Shown one piece after another: positions 27,429 through 36,713 of a stretch of DNA of 64,000 nt. Origin of the DNA: CAWFPR01 sp963817635 (GTDB lineage: Bacteria; Acidobacteriota; Vicinamibacteria; Vicinamibacterales; 2-12-FULL-66-21); contig CAWFPR010000006.1 of assembly GCA_963817635.1 (NCBI GenBank), forward strand, positions 1 through 64,000, read 5' to 3'. The translations under genes were made by a program, and so were the position numbers. The number at the start of each line of letters is the position of its first letter. Position 1 is the stretch's first letter. The notes beneath the pieces were generated by a model. That model had not been told where the DNA came from and made no database searches. It saw only the letters and a program-made list of their open reading frames with translations.

Positions 27429-28657
27429 GCGCCGGCAGCCTTCCGCTCCTCTCGCGCCTCGCCGCGCGCAACGTCCTGCGCTACCGCCGCCGGACCGCGG
27501 TGGTCGTCCTCGCGGTCGGCGTCGGCCTGTGGGCGATGCTCGTCTACGTGGCGTTCAGCCGCGGGTGGGAGAACGGCGTCGTCGACAGCGCGGTGCGGAC
27601 GCTCACCGGCCACGTGCAGATCCACGCCCCCGGCTACGTCTCGGATCCGTCGGTGGACTACCTGATGCCGGCCCCCGCCGGCCGGCTGCTCGACGCGCTC
27701 CGCGCGCCGAACGTCCGCGCGTGGGCCAGCCGCATCCGCGTGCCGGCCGTCGTCCAGAGCGAGCGCGAGACGGCCGGGGTCACGCTGGTCGGCATCGACC
27801 CGGCGGCCGAGCGCGGCCTGTCGTTCATCGCCGGCGCGGTGACCGCCGGGCGCTATCTCGACTCGCCGGACGCCGACGGCGTGCTGCTCGGGCGGGACCT
27901 GGCCGACCGGCTGAGCACGGGACTGGGAAAACGGGTCGTGCTGATCAGCCAGGCGGCGGACCACCAGGTGGCCGAGCGGGGGTTCCGGGTCGTCGGAATC
28001 TTCGACGCGGATCGCTCCGCGACGGAGATGACCTACGTCTTCACGGGGCGCGCCACGGCCGCCCGCCTGCTGGGCGTCGGCGCGCGGGTGTCGGAGGTTG
28101 CCGTCGAACTGCGCGACCCGGCCGGCGCCGATGCCGAGGTGTCGCGCCTGCGCGCCGCGGCGCCCGGGCTGGACGTCCAGCCGTGGACCGCGCTCGAGCC
28201 AATCGCCGAGGCGACGGTGTCGCTGGCCGAAATGTGGATCTGGATCTTCTACGCGCTCATGTACGTCGCCATGGCGTCCGGGCTGGTGAACACGCTGCTG
28301 ATGGCGGTGCTGGAGCGGACGCGGGAGTTCGGCCTGCTGCAGGCGCTCGGCATGGCGCCGGGCCTGCTCCTGCGCCAGGTGCTGATCGAGTCGATCTTCG
28401 TCCTGCTGCTCGGCGTCGGCGTGGGCGTCACGCTGGGGTTCGTGACCGTGGGGCTGCTCCACGGCGGCATCGACTTCTCGGCCTACGCGGCGGGCGCGGA
28501 GATGTGGGGGATGGGGAAGGTCATCTATCCCGCCCTGGGGCCGCGCGACGTCGCCTCCGCCGTCGCGGTCGTGATGGTCCTCGGCGCGCTCGCCAGCCTC
28601 TACCCGGCGGTCCGGGCGGCCCGGCGCGTGCCCGTGGAGGCGATTACGCGCGGCTAG
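27425..28657 (+). CDS. ABC transporter permease, FtsX/MacB type (second)
   Basis: 410 residues with the same topology as its neighbour: an N-terminal helix (AVVVLAVGVGLWAMLVYVAF), a periplasmic domain, then three helices near residues 275, 320 and 375. The coupling motif is LERTREFGLLQALGMAPG. With the first permease it would form a LolCE-like heterodimer driven by the ATPase at 28677. It overlaps the first permease gene by four bases. Confidence 0.85.
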   Translation: MSAGSLPLLSRLAARNVLRYRRRTAVVVLAVGVGLWAMLVYVAFSRGWENGVVDSAVRTLTGHVQIHAPGYVSDPSVDYLMPAPAGRLLDALRAPNVRAWASRIRVPAVVQSERETAGVTLVGIDPAAERGLSFIAGAVTAGRYLDSPDADGVLLGRDLADRLSTGLGKRVVLISQAADHQVAERGFRVVGIFDADRSATEMTYVFTGRATAARLLGVGARVSEVAVELRDPAGADAEVSRLRAAAPGLDVQPWTALEPIAEATVSLAEMWIWIFYALMYVAMASGLVNTLLMAVLERTREFGLLQALGMAPGLLLRQVLIESIFVLLLGVGVGVTLGFVTVGLLHGGIDFSAYAAGAEMWGMGKVIYPALGPRDVASAVAVVMVLGALASLYPAVRAARRVPVEAITRG

Positions 28658-28676
28658 ACGCAGACAGGAGCTGGAC

Positions 28677-29369
28677 GTGCAGGACGAAATCGTGATCTGC
28701 GAGGGCGTCTCGAAGGTCTACCGGACGGGTACCGTCGAAGTGCAGGCGCTCACCGACGTCGATCTCCGCATCCGGCGGGGCGAGTTCACGACGCTCGTCG
28801 GGCCGTCGGGATCGGGCAAGACGACGCTCCTCAATCTGATTGGCGGCCTCGACCGGCCGACCGCCGGCCACATCCGCGTGGACGGCCGCCCGATCGACGC
28901 GCTGTCGCCGGCCGAACTGGCCAACCTGCGGCTCGACCGCATCGGCTTCGTCTTCCAGGCGTACAACCTGGTGCCGGTCCTCACGGCACGCGAGAACGTC
29001 GAGCTCATCATGGAACTGCAGGGGGAGGGCGCCTCTGCGCGCGCGGCCGCGTCGGCGGCGGTGCTGTCCGAGGTCGGACTCAGCGACCTCGCCGATCGCC
29101 GGCCCGCGGCGCTCTCCGGCGGGCAGCAGCAGCGCGTCGCCGTGGCGCGCGCCATCGCGTCCCGGCCGGCCATCGTGCTGGCCGACGAGCCGACGGCCAA
29201 CCTCGACTCCCACACCGCCGCAGACCTGCTGCGGACGATGAAATCGCTCAACGAGACGCACGGCATCACGTTTCTCATCTCGACGCACGATTCGCTGGTG
29301 ATGGAGTTCGCCCGCCGCCTCGTCACCCTCCGGGACGGCCGCATCGCCGAGGACCGGGAGCGCGCGTGA
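28677..29369 (+). CDS. ABC transporter ATPase, LolD/MacB type
   Basis: 230 residues with a complete nucleotide-binding domain: Walker A GPSGSGKTTLLN (about residue 42), Q-loop VFQAYNLVPVLTARENVEL, signature LSGGQQQRVAVARAIA, Walker B IVLADEPTANLDS and H-loop STHDS. It powers the two permeases upstream. The start is GTG 28677 behind GACAGGAG. Its stop overlaps the start of the beta-barrel gene (29366). Confidence 0.9.
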   Translation: MQDEIVICEGVSKVYRTGTVEVQALTDVDLRIRRGEFTTLVGPSGSGKTTLLNLIGGLDRPTAGHIRVDGRPIDALSPAELANLRLDRIGFVFQAYNLVPVLTARENVELIMELQGEGASARAAASAAVLSEVGLSDLADRRPAALSGGQQQRVAVARAIASRPAIVLADEPTANLDSHTAADLLRTMKSLNETHGITFLISTHDSLVMEFARRLVTLRDGRIAEDRERA

Positions 29370-30620
29370 AGACCGCGGCGCTGCTGTGCCTGCTCGTCGC
29401 GCCGGCCGCGCGGGCCGACGCGCAGTGGACAGTGCACGCACACGTCAAGTACCAGTTCTCGCTGCAGCACTTTCCGCCCGGCACGTTCGGCGCGGACGCG
29501 ATCGCGCCGACGCCGCTGGACCAGACGCTCAACGGTCGCCTGAACGTGACGTACCGCCGCGGGCGGATCGACGTCACGCTGAACGGCCAGCTCTTCCTCC
29601 TGGCCGGCGACACGGTCGCCGCCGCGCGGAGCGGGGCGGCCGGGAGCGACGGCGCGTATCTGCTCGGACTGCCGGGCCTCGACGATGCCCGTCAATGGCT
29701 CGACCTGACGGCGCGGACGTGGATGGGCGACCGGGCGGAGCTGATCGGCCGTCTGGACCGGGCGTCGATCGGCTACACGGGGGATCGCCTCGTCGTGCGG
29801 CTCGGCCGCCAGGCGTTGAGCTGGGGCAACGGCCTGGTGTTCCAGGTGCTGGACCTGTTCAACCCGTTCCCGCCGAACGTGCTCGACACCGACTACAAGC
29901 CCGGCCGGGACATGCTGACGGCGCAGTGGCTGCTGCCGGGGGGCGACGACCTGCAGGCCATCGTCGTGCCGGGCCGGCCGCAGGGCGGCGGCGCGCTGGC
30001 GGCGGACGAGAGCTCGGTGGCCGCGAAATGGCACCATACCGCCGGCAGCGTGGACGTCGATGCGCTGGCCGCCCGCCACGACGGCGACGCCGTCGTCGGG
30101 GGCGGGGCGAGCGCCAGCCTGGCCGGCGGCGTCTGGCGGATCGACCTGTCGCACGCCCGCGTGAAGGCGCACGGCGTGACGTCGCTCGTGGCCAATTTCG
30201 ACCGCGCGTGGTCGCCGGGCGGCCGGACGCTGTACGCGTTCGCCGAGTACTTCCGCAACGGGTTCGGCCTCGCCGAAGGCGGCGGGAGCGCGGCAGCGCT
30301 CGATCCGGCGCTGCTGGCGCGGCTGCAGCGCGGCGAGCTGTTCAGCCTCGGGCGCCACGAGCTCGCGTCCGGCGTGCGGTTCGACTGGACGCCGCTCGTC
30401 ACCGTCTCGCCGACCGCGCTGGTCGACCTCACCGACGGCAGCGTGTACGCGCTGGCACAGGTCCAGTACCGACTGGCGGCAGAATCTGACGCTCTATGCC
30501 GGCGTGCAGGCGGGCCTGGGGCCGCACGGGTCCGAGTACGGCGGCATCGCGATCCCGGCCTTCGCCGGCGATCTGGCGCCCGGCACCCGGGTCTGGCTCC
30601 GGCTCGCGCGGTACTTCTGA
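29366..30620 (+). CDS. outer-membrane beta-barrel protein of the ABC operon, frameshift near 30480
   Basis: About 417 residues. A signal peptide (KTAALLCLLVAPAARADAQW) is followed by alternating beta strands with Gly turns (LNGRLNVTYRRGRIDVTLNG, GDRLVVRLGRQALSWGNGLV, LDLFNPFPPNVLDTDYKPGR). After the frame change it ends LARYF, and a terminal aromatic is typical of outer-membrane barrels. It resembles the porin/DUF1302-like proteins found with LolA-like/ABC operons. It may be the outer-membrane end point or acceptor of the exported lipid. It is coupled to the ATPase gene by a four-base overlap. Confidence 0.7.
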
Positions 30621-30897
30621 CGGACGGCCGGTGTCGGACACGTGCGCTGAGATCCTCGCATCGACGCTGCGGGACGCCCGCATCGACGTGTTCGGCCTGC
30701 CGGCGGCGAAATCCTCGAGTTCGTCGAGGCGGCGCGCCGCGTCGGCATCCCGCAGTGTTCCGTTCCTCGTCCTCGGCTTGGTCGTGTCGCGCACCCGCCG
30801 CAGAACTCGACGACCTCCCACACGACCGCGTCACAGTCCGGATCGGGAACGAGGCTCGGCCTGCCGCGGCGGCCGTTGCGATACCCGAGCGGCGTCC
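30621..30897. other. 277-base gap, no convincing gene
   Basis: This lies between the convergent beta-barrel and RCC1 genes. Open frames on both strands have no recognisable motif and low protein-likeness. No clear terminator hairpin with a T run was seen. Confidence 0.4.
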
Positions 30898-32082
30898 TTA
30901 CAGCTTGCGCGGCGTGCCCATCGCAAAGGTCGTCATCACCGTCGGGACACGGAGCACACGGTCGTCTGCCGTACCAGCTGGGCCCCACAGGTAGAGCGCG
31001 CCGTCCGACTTCAGTGCAAGCGCGCGGTTGCCGCCGGCCCAGACGCGCACGATGCCCGACAGCGATCGCACGAGCACGCCGCGCGGCGCGACCGCGTCCA
31101 CGCTGCCGCCCGTTCCGAGGGACCCGAACGAGTTGCCACCCCATGTGCGGACGGTGCCGTCACGCAACGCGACGGCGCCGACCGCCACGTCGCCGGCGTC
31201 GAGCATCAGGCCGGGCAGCAGCGACGGGGTACGGACCGGCGGCATGTCATTCAAGACGCCGCCGGAGACATCCCGGGTGGGTGGCTGTGCCGAAGGCGCT
31301 GACCCCCAAACCAGCCACGAACCGTCGGCCTGCCGCGCCGCCGACATGTCGTCGCCCGCGTGGATGCGGGTCACGCCAGCCAGCGACGGAATCCTCGTCG
31401 GACTGGCGCGCGGATCGGTATCGCCGAGGCCCAGTTGCGAAGACTTGTTCGCACCCCAGGCCCACACCGTGCCGTCCGACTCGAGGGCGAGCATGTGCTT
31501 CGACCCGCCCGCGATCTGCGTGACCGCCTCGAGACCCGCCACGCGCCGGGGCGTGAACTGCTGCTGTCCCGACTGCCAGGACTTCGTGAGCGTGCCCGTG
31601 GCCAGCAGCCCCTCGCGGTCCTCTCCCCACATCCACACCGTGCCGTCGTCGCGCAGTGCCGCTCCGCCGTGCACGAACGCCGCGATCCCGACGACACGGT
31701 CGAGCCCCGCGACGGCCGTGGGCTGCGGCCGAACGTGGGTCGGCCCGCGGTCCGTCCCGCCGAGAAGGCCGAAGTCGTTCTTGCCCCACACGTAGACCCT
31801 GCCGTCCTCGCCCAGGACCATGCTGGTCCAGATGTCGGCCACCGCAACCGCGCGTCCCCTGGGGATGCCGGGCACGGGTGAGAGCGTTTCGACAAATGCG
31901 GTCGCCTGATCCACGCCGCACACCCCGTAATGGTTGCGGCCCTGGCACAACACGCGACCGTCAGGCGCAATCACGAGTGTGTGGAGGGCTGAGGTCGCCA
32001 CCTGTACTTCGCCGGACGCGACCGGCGCCGGGAGCTGCGCGGCCAATGCAGACACCAGGACGGCGACGAACATCATGGGCAT
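30898..32082 (-). CDS. secreted RCC1-repeat protein
   Basis: 394 residues with a signal peptide (MPMMFVAVLVSALAAQLPAP) and about seven RCC1-type repeats that would form a beta-propeller: HTLVIAPDGRVLCQGRNHYG, DGRVYVWGKNDFGLLG, DGTVWMWGEDREGLL, DGTVWAWGANKSSQLGLGD, DGTVRTWGGNSFGSLGTGG, DGALYLWGPAG. ATG 32082 was chosen because it gives a clean signal peptide; the frame is open further up. The protein is probably periplasmic or extracellular. Its ligand is unknown, and nothing nearby is linked to it. Confidence 0.8.
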   Translation of the reverse strand: MPMMFVAVLVSALAAQLPAPVASGEVQVATSALHTLVIAPDGRVLCQGRNHYGVCGVDQATAFVETLSPVPGIPRGRAVAVADIWTSMVLGEDGRVYVWGKNDFGLLGGTDRGPTHVRPQPTAVAGLDRVVGIAAFVHGGAALRDDGTVWMWGEDREGLLATGTLTKSWQSGQQQFTPRRVAGLEAVTQIAGGSKHMLALESDGTVWAWGANKSSQLGLGDTDPRASPTRIPSLAGVTRIHAGDDMSAARQADGSWLVWGSAPSAQPPTRDVSGGVLNDMPPVRTPSLLPGLMLDAGDVAVGAVALRDGTVRTWGGNSFGSLGTGGSVDAVAPRGVLVRSLSGIVRVWAGGNRALALKSDGALYLWGPAGTADDRVLRVPTVMTTFAMGTPRKL

Positions 32083-32349
32083 GCTGCGAGTATGCCACGC
32101 GGCCCTGGACCCGGGTAGTCGGTCGGGGAGCGCCAGGGTCGTCACGGTTGAACGTCGGCTGACGGCCTTCAGCCGGTTCGGCCTACCGCCTTCAGCCCCG
32201 CGAGTCGCCGGAGCCAGACGATCGTCGGGTTCCAAACGGCGCTGTTCTGGTCCACCAAACCTTCCAACGTTTTCGGTGAGTGGTTTGCCGCACCTGGATG
32301 CGTTGGTTCCACTCAACGCCTCAATGCCGGCTGACGCGGTCGCTGCGAG
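32083..32349. other. 267-base gap, no gene seen
   Basis: This lies upstream of the RCC1 gene and downstream of the PIN toxin gene. Short inverted repeats are present (CGTTGGTTCCACTCAACG), but there is no gene or clear promoter. Confidence 0.4.
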
Positions 32350-32757
32350 TCAACCCCGGCCGGTTGCGGCCTGCCGACTCACGAACTGCCGCGGCGACAG
32401 CATCTCGATGCCCGAGTAAGGGTCGAGGGTCAGCAGGTCGGCATCACCGCTCACAATCGCCCTGGCATCACCGGCCAGTGCCGTGGCCAGCACCCAGTCG
32501 TCGTCCGGATCCCGGCAGACCGCCTTTGAGAGCTCCGCCGGCTCGCACCAATCCGCGTGCTGACGGTAGAGCGCCAGGATGGGAAGGTCGTCCGGGGTCA
32601 GGCCGAACTTCCGCCGCAGCGTGGTCACGAGTTCGTCCCAGAGCACCTGCGACAGAATGGCCGTGTGTTCCGGCACGTGGATCTCGAGGATCTCCCTGCA
32701 TAGGCCCTCGGCCACGATGCCGGCCACCACCACGTTCGTGTCGAAGACCACCCTCAC
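32350..32757 (-). CDS. PIN-domain toxin of a toxin-antitoxin pair (COG1569-like)
   Basis: 135 residues. It starts VVFDTNVVVAGI with the first acidic residue of the PIN nuclease site, then has SQVLWDELVTTLRRKFGL and CRDPDDDWVLATALAGDARA with the further conserved Asp residues, and IVSGDADLL. Such proteins cut RNA and are held inactive by a partner antitoxin. Its ATG overlaps the stop of the upstream antitoxin gene by four bases, the usual order for this family. Confidence 0.85.
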   Translation of the reverse strand: MRVVFDTNVVVAGIVAEGLCREILEIHVPEHTAILSQVLWDELVTTLRRKFGLTPDDLPILALYRQHADWCEPAELSKAVCRDPDDDWVLATALAGDARAIVSGDADLLTLDPYSGIEMLSPRQFVSRQAATGRG

Positions 32758-32972
32758 GAGATCAACGCGAACACGTCTTCGTCGGTGAAGACCCCTTTGG
32801 CCCTGGCACGTGGCACGGCCACGCGGCGCGACTCGGTCACGGCGTCCTGCCAGAGCTTGCGGTGAATCGCCATGCGCACGTACTCACTGGTCGTCAGTCC
32901 GCTCTCTTTCGCGGCGCGAGCGATCAGTCGCTTGGTGCGTGGGGGCAGGCTCACAGTCAGGGTCTCTCTCAT
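32754..32972 (-). CDS. ribbon-helix-helix antitoxin
   Basis: 72 residues from ATG 32972 (ATG 32984 is a possible alternative). The N-terminal RETLTVSLPPRTKRLIARAA and SGLTTSEYVRMAIHRKLWQD form a ribbon-helix-helix DNA-binding unit. The C-terminal ARAKGVFTDEDVFALIS would wrap the PIN toxin. A perfect inverted repeat at 32976-32994 lies just upstream and is the likely site of self-repression. Confidence 0.8.
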   Translation of the reverse strand: MRETLTVSLPPRTKRLIARAAKESGLTTSEYVRMAIHRKLWQDAVTESRRVAVPRARAKGVFTDEDVFALIS

Positions 32973-32975
32973 GCC

Positions 32976-32994
32976 TGTAAGCATAAATCTTACA
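32976..32994. promoter_or_regulatory. operator of the toxin-antitoxin pair
   Basis: TGTAAGCATAAATCTTACA, a perfect 6-base inverted repeat with a 7-base AT-rich centre, directly before the antitoxin start. A -10-like TATGCT lies inside it on the minus strand, so binding would block transcription. Confidence 0.6.
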
Positions 32995-33040
32995 CGCCAT
33001 CGACTCAAGATCCCTGATCAGTCGGGTGCGCCGCACAGGC

Positions 33041-33300
33041 TCAGCCCGGCACGCGCGGAAACCATGGGAAGAACGCTGGCGTGCCGGCGATGTACGCGCG
33101 GTATCCGGGCTTGGACGTTGCCTGGCTCTGCTCGAGGAGCGTGACCCCTGACACACGCATGAGCAAGAAGGTCATGAGCGCCGGGCTCAGCGCGGTGAGC
33201 CATCCGTTCGGCGTCGATGCCGCCATGGCATACATGCCCACCACATCGTGGCGTCTCCGAAGTAATTCGGATGCCGCGTGTAGCGCCAGAGCGCCGCCAT
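33041..33300 (-). pseudogene. DUF1295 / steroid 5-alpha-reductase-like protein, C-terminal part, frameshifted
   Basis: The minus strand encodes MAALWRYTRHPNYFGDATMW, then after a one-base loss in a G run GMYAMAASTPNGWLTALSPA and PGYRAYIAGTPAFFPWFP. The RHPNYFG motif is the hallmark of the DUF1295/isoprenylcysteine methyltransferase-like membrane family. Only the last 86 of the usual 250 or so residues are present. The upstream part is replaced by the end of the SDR gene (33309), so it is a remnant. Confidence 0.65.
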
Positions 33301-33308
33301 GAGACCGG

Positions 33309-34772
33309 TCACGATCGTGACAGCGCGCGCCGGGCGATCGCGCGCAGCAGGCCCCCGAAGATCAGGGCGTGAACCGGCAAGAGCACATACCAGTAGAGCA
33401 GCCCGGACAACCCGACCGGTTCGAACACGGCCGTCTGGTGGACGACAGCGCCGTCGGCAACCGGCACGACTTCGAACTCGAGCCACGCGCGGCCAGGCAC
33501 TTTCATTTCGGCCGCGAGCCTCAGTCGTCGTCCCGGTTCGTAGGCCTCGACCCGCCAGAAGTCGAGCGTGTCGCCGACGGCGGGCGTGTCCGGGTCGCGC
33601 CGACCTCGACGCATCCCGACGCCGCCGATCAGCAGGTCGATCGCACCTCTGATTCGCCACAGCCACGTGGCGTAGTACCACCCGCGCTCGCCCCCTATCT
33701 TCGCGATGGGCACGAACGCACGGTCCGCGTCGACGTCTACGTGAATCTGCCGTGCATCGACAATCTTGCTGCCGAATCGCGTCTCGGCCAGCGACAGTGG
33801 CTCCCCGCCCGAGGAGCGTGCATCGGACCACCGCGTCAGCGCGAACGCGCGATCCTCATGGCGAATGGCGCGGGCGATCGCGTCCCGCAGACCGAGGGGC
33901 CTGATTGCGAATGCCGAGAGCGCCACGGGGTCGGTGACCACCGACCGGTTCTTCAGCCCGGCGATCAGTTCGCGTCCGACCCGGGCATAGACGGGTGTGA
34001 CCAGCCCCAACCAGAGGCTGGACAAGTGAGGTGTCAGAAACGGCACCGAAATCATCAGGCGCTTCAGCCCACGCTGCCGTGCGTACTCCCGCATCAGGTC
34101 GCCGTAGCTCGCTTGATCGGCCCCGCCGATTTCGAACGTGCGGCTCTCGCTGTCGGGCAGCTGAAGCGCAGCGGCAAGATAGGCGAGCACGTCATCGATG
34201 CCGATCGGCTGCGCCAGTGTCGAGACCCACCGCGGGCAAATCATGACCGGCAATCGCTCGACGAGCGCACGGATCAGCTCGAACGACAGGCTACCGGACC
34301 CGATCACGACGGACGCGCGAAATTCCACGACGGGGACTCCGCTTTCGCGCAGCACCTGTCCGGTTTCGATCCGGCTCTTGAGATGCTTGCTGAACACCTC
34401 GTCGCCCGTTGCGAGGCCGCCGAGATACACGATTCGCCGAACGCCCGCCCGCCGCGCCGCTTCGCCAAAATTGCGAGCGGCCACGCGATCCTTTTCGAGG
34501 TAGTCGCCGTGTGCGCCCATGGAGTGCACGAGGTAATAGGCCACGTCGATTCCCGCGAGGGCGCGATCGAGGGACGCCGGATCGAAGAGGTCCCCTGCGA
34601 CGACCTCCGTCGTCGGCGCCACACGCGGCTCGAGCGCGGCCGGGCGCCGCGCGAGACAGCGAAGCCGGACCCCCGAGGCTTCGAGGACGGGCACCAGCCG
34701 TCCCCCGATGTAGCCGGTCGCACCGGTCACGAGTACCGCTGGGGTTCTCCGCGAGTCCGGCTGGTGCGACAT
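33309..34772 (-). CDS. SDR-family NAD(P)-dependent protein with C-terminal DUF2867
   Basis: 487 residues. It has a Rossmann fold with VTGATGYIGGRLVP near the N-terminus and atypical-SDR features (GDLFDPASLDRALAGIDVAY, YLVHSMGAHGDYLEKDRVAA, IVYLGGLA). A C-terminal DUF2867 half (DTLDFWRVEAYEPGRRLRLA, FEPVGLSGLLYWYVLLPVHA) follows. This is the YbjT-like NAD-binding plus DUF2867 architecture; its substrate is unknown. ATG 34772 overlaps the stop of the redoxin-like gene as TGATG, so the two form an operon. Confidence 0.8.
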   Translation of the reverse strand: MSHQPDSRRTPAVLVTGATGYIGGRLVPVLEASGVRLRCLARRPAALEPRVAPTTEVVAGDLFDPASLDRALAGIDVAYYLVHSMGAHGDYLEKDRVAARNFGEAARRAGVRRIVYLGGLATGDEVFSKHLKSRIETGQVLRESGVPVVEFRASVVIGSGSLSFELIRALVERLPVMICPRWVSTLAQPIGIDDVLAYLAAALQLPDSESRTFEIGGADQASYGDLMREYARQRGLKRLMISVPFLTPHLSSLWLGLVTPVYARVGRELIAGLKNRSVVTDPVALSAFAIRPLGLRDAIARAIRHEDRAFALTRWSDARSSGGEPLSLAETRFGSKIVDARQIHVDVDADRAFVPIAKIGGERGWYYATWLWRIRGAIDLLIGGVGMRRGRRDPDTPAVGDTLDFWRVEAYEPGRRLRLAAEMKVPGRAWLEFEVVPVADGAVVHQTAVFEPVGLSGLLYWYVLLPVHALIFGGLLRAIARRALSRS

Positions 34773-35374
34773 CAGCGATCGACCGGCCGAGCGAGCGACG
34801 CCAGAAGCGTTTTCAGCTCGTCGGACCAGGAGGTGTCGAATCCGCCGTGATGGAGCCACCGCACGACGCCCTCCCTGTCGAGGACGACCAGGTAGGCATC
34901 GTCTTCATGCGCTGGAGAATAGGCAAGCCGTTGCTTCCAGTCGCCCGTGCCTCCGTAGACCGTGATGACGTGGTCGTGGAGTTCTACCGGGGTACCCTTG
35001 CGCATCCCTCTGTCGATGAACCACCGGCCGAGTGTCCCCAGCCCGCCAATCATCGGCACCTCGAAGAACGTGACGTCCGTCGTCGAGCCAATCGTCATTC
35101 GGTACCAGTCCGCCCACGCTTCGACCGGAACACGAGACCGGTACGTGAAGCCGATCGCCACGAGCGCGACCTGGCCCGACGACGCCTGCGGCAGCACGGC
35201 GTCGCGGCCCGTCAGGAACCGTCCCTTCAGCGCGGGAAACCGATCGCCGACCCGCAAGGGTTCCTGCGCGGGGCCAGCTCGAAGAGTGGCGGTCGACATC
35301 AGGAGCACTCCGATGAAAGATGCGGCGGCGAAGACGCGGGACATTAAGAATCGCCAGTCAAAGCCAGGTGTCAT
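34772..35374 (-). CDS. redoxin/thioredoxin-like exported protein without the CxxC pair
   Basis: 200 residues with a signal peptide or membrane anchor (VFAAASFIGVLLMSTATLRA). A thioredoxin-like fold follows: RVGDRFPALKGRFLTG, QVALVAIGFTYRSRVPVEAW, TVYGGTGDWKQRLAYSP, AYLVVLDREGVVRWLHHGGF. The usual Cys pair after the first strand is missing, so redox catalysis is unlikely. It may be a binding or chaperone form. The first ATG (35374) is annotated; ATG 35344 gives a shorter signal peptide. It is coupled to the SDR gene. Confidence 0.65.
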   Translation of the reverse strand: MTPGFDWRFLMSRVFAAASFIGVLLMSTATLRAGPAQEPLRVGDRFPALKGRFLTGRDAVLPQASSGQVALVAIGFTYRSRVPVEAWADWYRMTIGSTTDVTFFEVPMIGGLGTLGRWFIDRGMRKGTPVELHDHVITVYGGTGDWKQRLAYSPAHEDDAYLVVLDREGVVRWLHHGGFDTSWSDELKTLLASLARPVDR

Positions 35375-35388
35375 GCCACCCGTCCGCC

Positions 35389-35510
35389 GATGCGGGCCAG
35401 GCGCAAAGCCGGAAGATCGACCGCATCTGCCGGCGCCTCGGGCTCGCGCCGTCCGATCACGTGCTCGAGATCGGCAGCGGATGCGGCTGGCGCTACGCGG
35501 TGACGCGGCT
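35389..35510 (+). pseudogene. cyclopropane-fatty-acid-synthase-like methyltransferase fragment
   Basis: The plus strand encodes KIDRICRRLGLAPSDHVLEI then GSGCGWRYAVT, the SAM-binding motif I of CFA-synthase-type methyltransferases. Nothing of the rest of the enzyme follows, and the AraC gene ends at 35510. It is a short remnant. Confidence 0.5.
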
Positions 35511-36506
35511 CACGCCTGCAATCCCGGCGATCCGGGTGAGCTCGCAGGATCCCTGCGTTGGCGTCGATAACGGGCGGGCGGAACTCCGAATGCGCGCTTG
35601 AAGGCGCGATTGAACGCCGCTTCAGACTCGTAGCCCACGGCGGCCGCGATATCCGCTACCCCCTTCGGGGACGACGTCAACGCCTGGGCAGCGAGACGCA
35701 ATCGCCATCCGGTCAGGTACGTCATCGGGGGGCTCCGCGAGGTAGCGGGTGAATCGCTCGACCAGCGACGATCGGGACAGGCCGACTTCCGTCGCGAGCC
35801 CGGCGATCGTCCACGGGTGTTCCGGTCGCCTGTGAAGCAACGCGAGGCTCTTGCCCACGACCGGGTCTCGTGCACCCGCGAGCCACCCCGTCGTCTGATC
35901 GGGAAGGCCTGTGACGTATCGCCTCAGCGTGTCCACGAACAGCGCTTCCGACAGCTTCGCCAGCATCGCGTCGCTGCCCGCACGGTCCGAGGCGGCCTCT
36001 TCCAGCAGATGCAGGATCGACTGCTCCAGCCAGTGGCCCGATCGGTCGGTTCTGACGTTCACCTTCAGGATCGGCGGCAAGCTCTCGAGAATCGGGCCGC
36101 AGAGCAGCGGGTCACAGGTCAGGTACCCACACACGAACCGCGTCGTCGCCCCACCACCGCCGGCGTGCATGGGCGACAGGTCCCCTGTCGCGATCCGCTG
36201 AAGCACCGCCGCGCTCTCAACCTGGTTCGTTCCGGTTCCCCCGCTCAAATGGTGCGGGTCCCCGTGCGGCAACACGACGATGTCGCCTGGCGACAGCTCG
36301 ACATCGGGCCCGCCTTCTACACAGGCCCGCGCCGTGCCATCAACGACGAAGTGATAGATCACGATGTGCGGAGCGCCGGGCGCCAGCGTCGACGCCAGCA
36401 CGCGACAGTGGGGCGTCGAGAGTCGCCAGGGGGCTGAGAACTCCGCGCTGAAGAACATCGCGCCCTTCAGCCGGACACCGCTCAGGACCTCTGAGAACGC
36501 GTCCAT
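35510..36506 (-). CDS. AraC-family regulator with cupin domain, frameshift near 35735
   Basis: About 330 residues. The N-terminal AraC-type cupin domain has APHIVIYHFVVDGTARACVE, VELSPGDIVVLPHGDPHHLS and FVCGYLTCDPLLCGPILESL. The C-terminal DNA-binding domain has HPWTIAGLATEVGLSRSSLV and, after the frame change, VADIAAAVGYESEAAFNRAF then GVPPARYRRQ. ATG 36506 fits the family start. It may control the efflux operon that starts 208 bases away on the other strand. Confidence 0.75.
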
Positions 36507-36713
36507 CGACCCTCGATCTTCCTGCGGACGCCCGGCAAAGTTTCGTGGCACCTGCGCAAAGCATTCTAGCCTCGCCGGACTGGCGGTCAAGAACTTCAAC
36601 CGCGCGGGCATGGCCAGCCAGCCCAAGGTCCGGGAGAATCGCTCCCGTCAATTGGAGGTTCCCCTGACAGAGACGTTCCTTCGGACAAGCGCTCCCCCCG
36701 GAAAGCCCCGGCC

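Noticed and set aside
27296..30358. Long open frames on the minus strand opposite the ABC operon
   Set aside because: They mirror high-GC third-position bias of the plus-strand genes, are Arg/Pro/His-rich and show no motifs; the plus-strand genes are clear.
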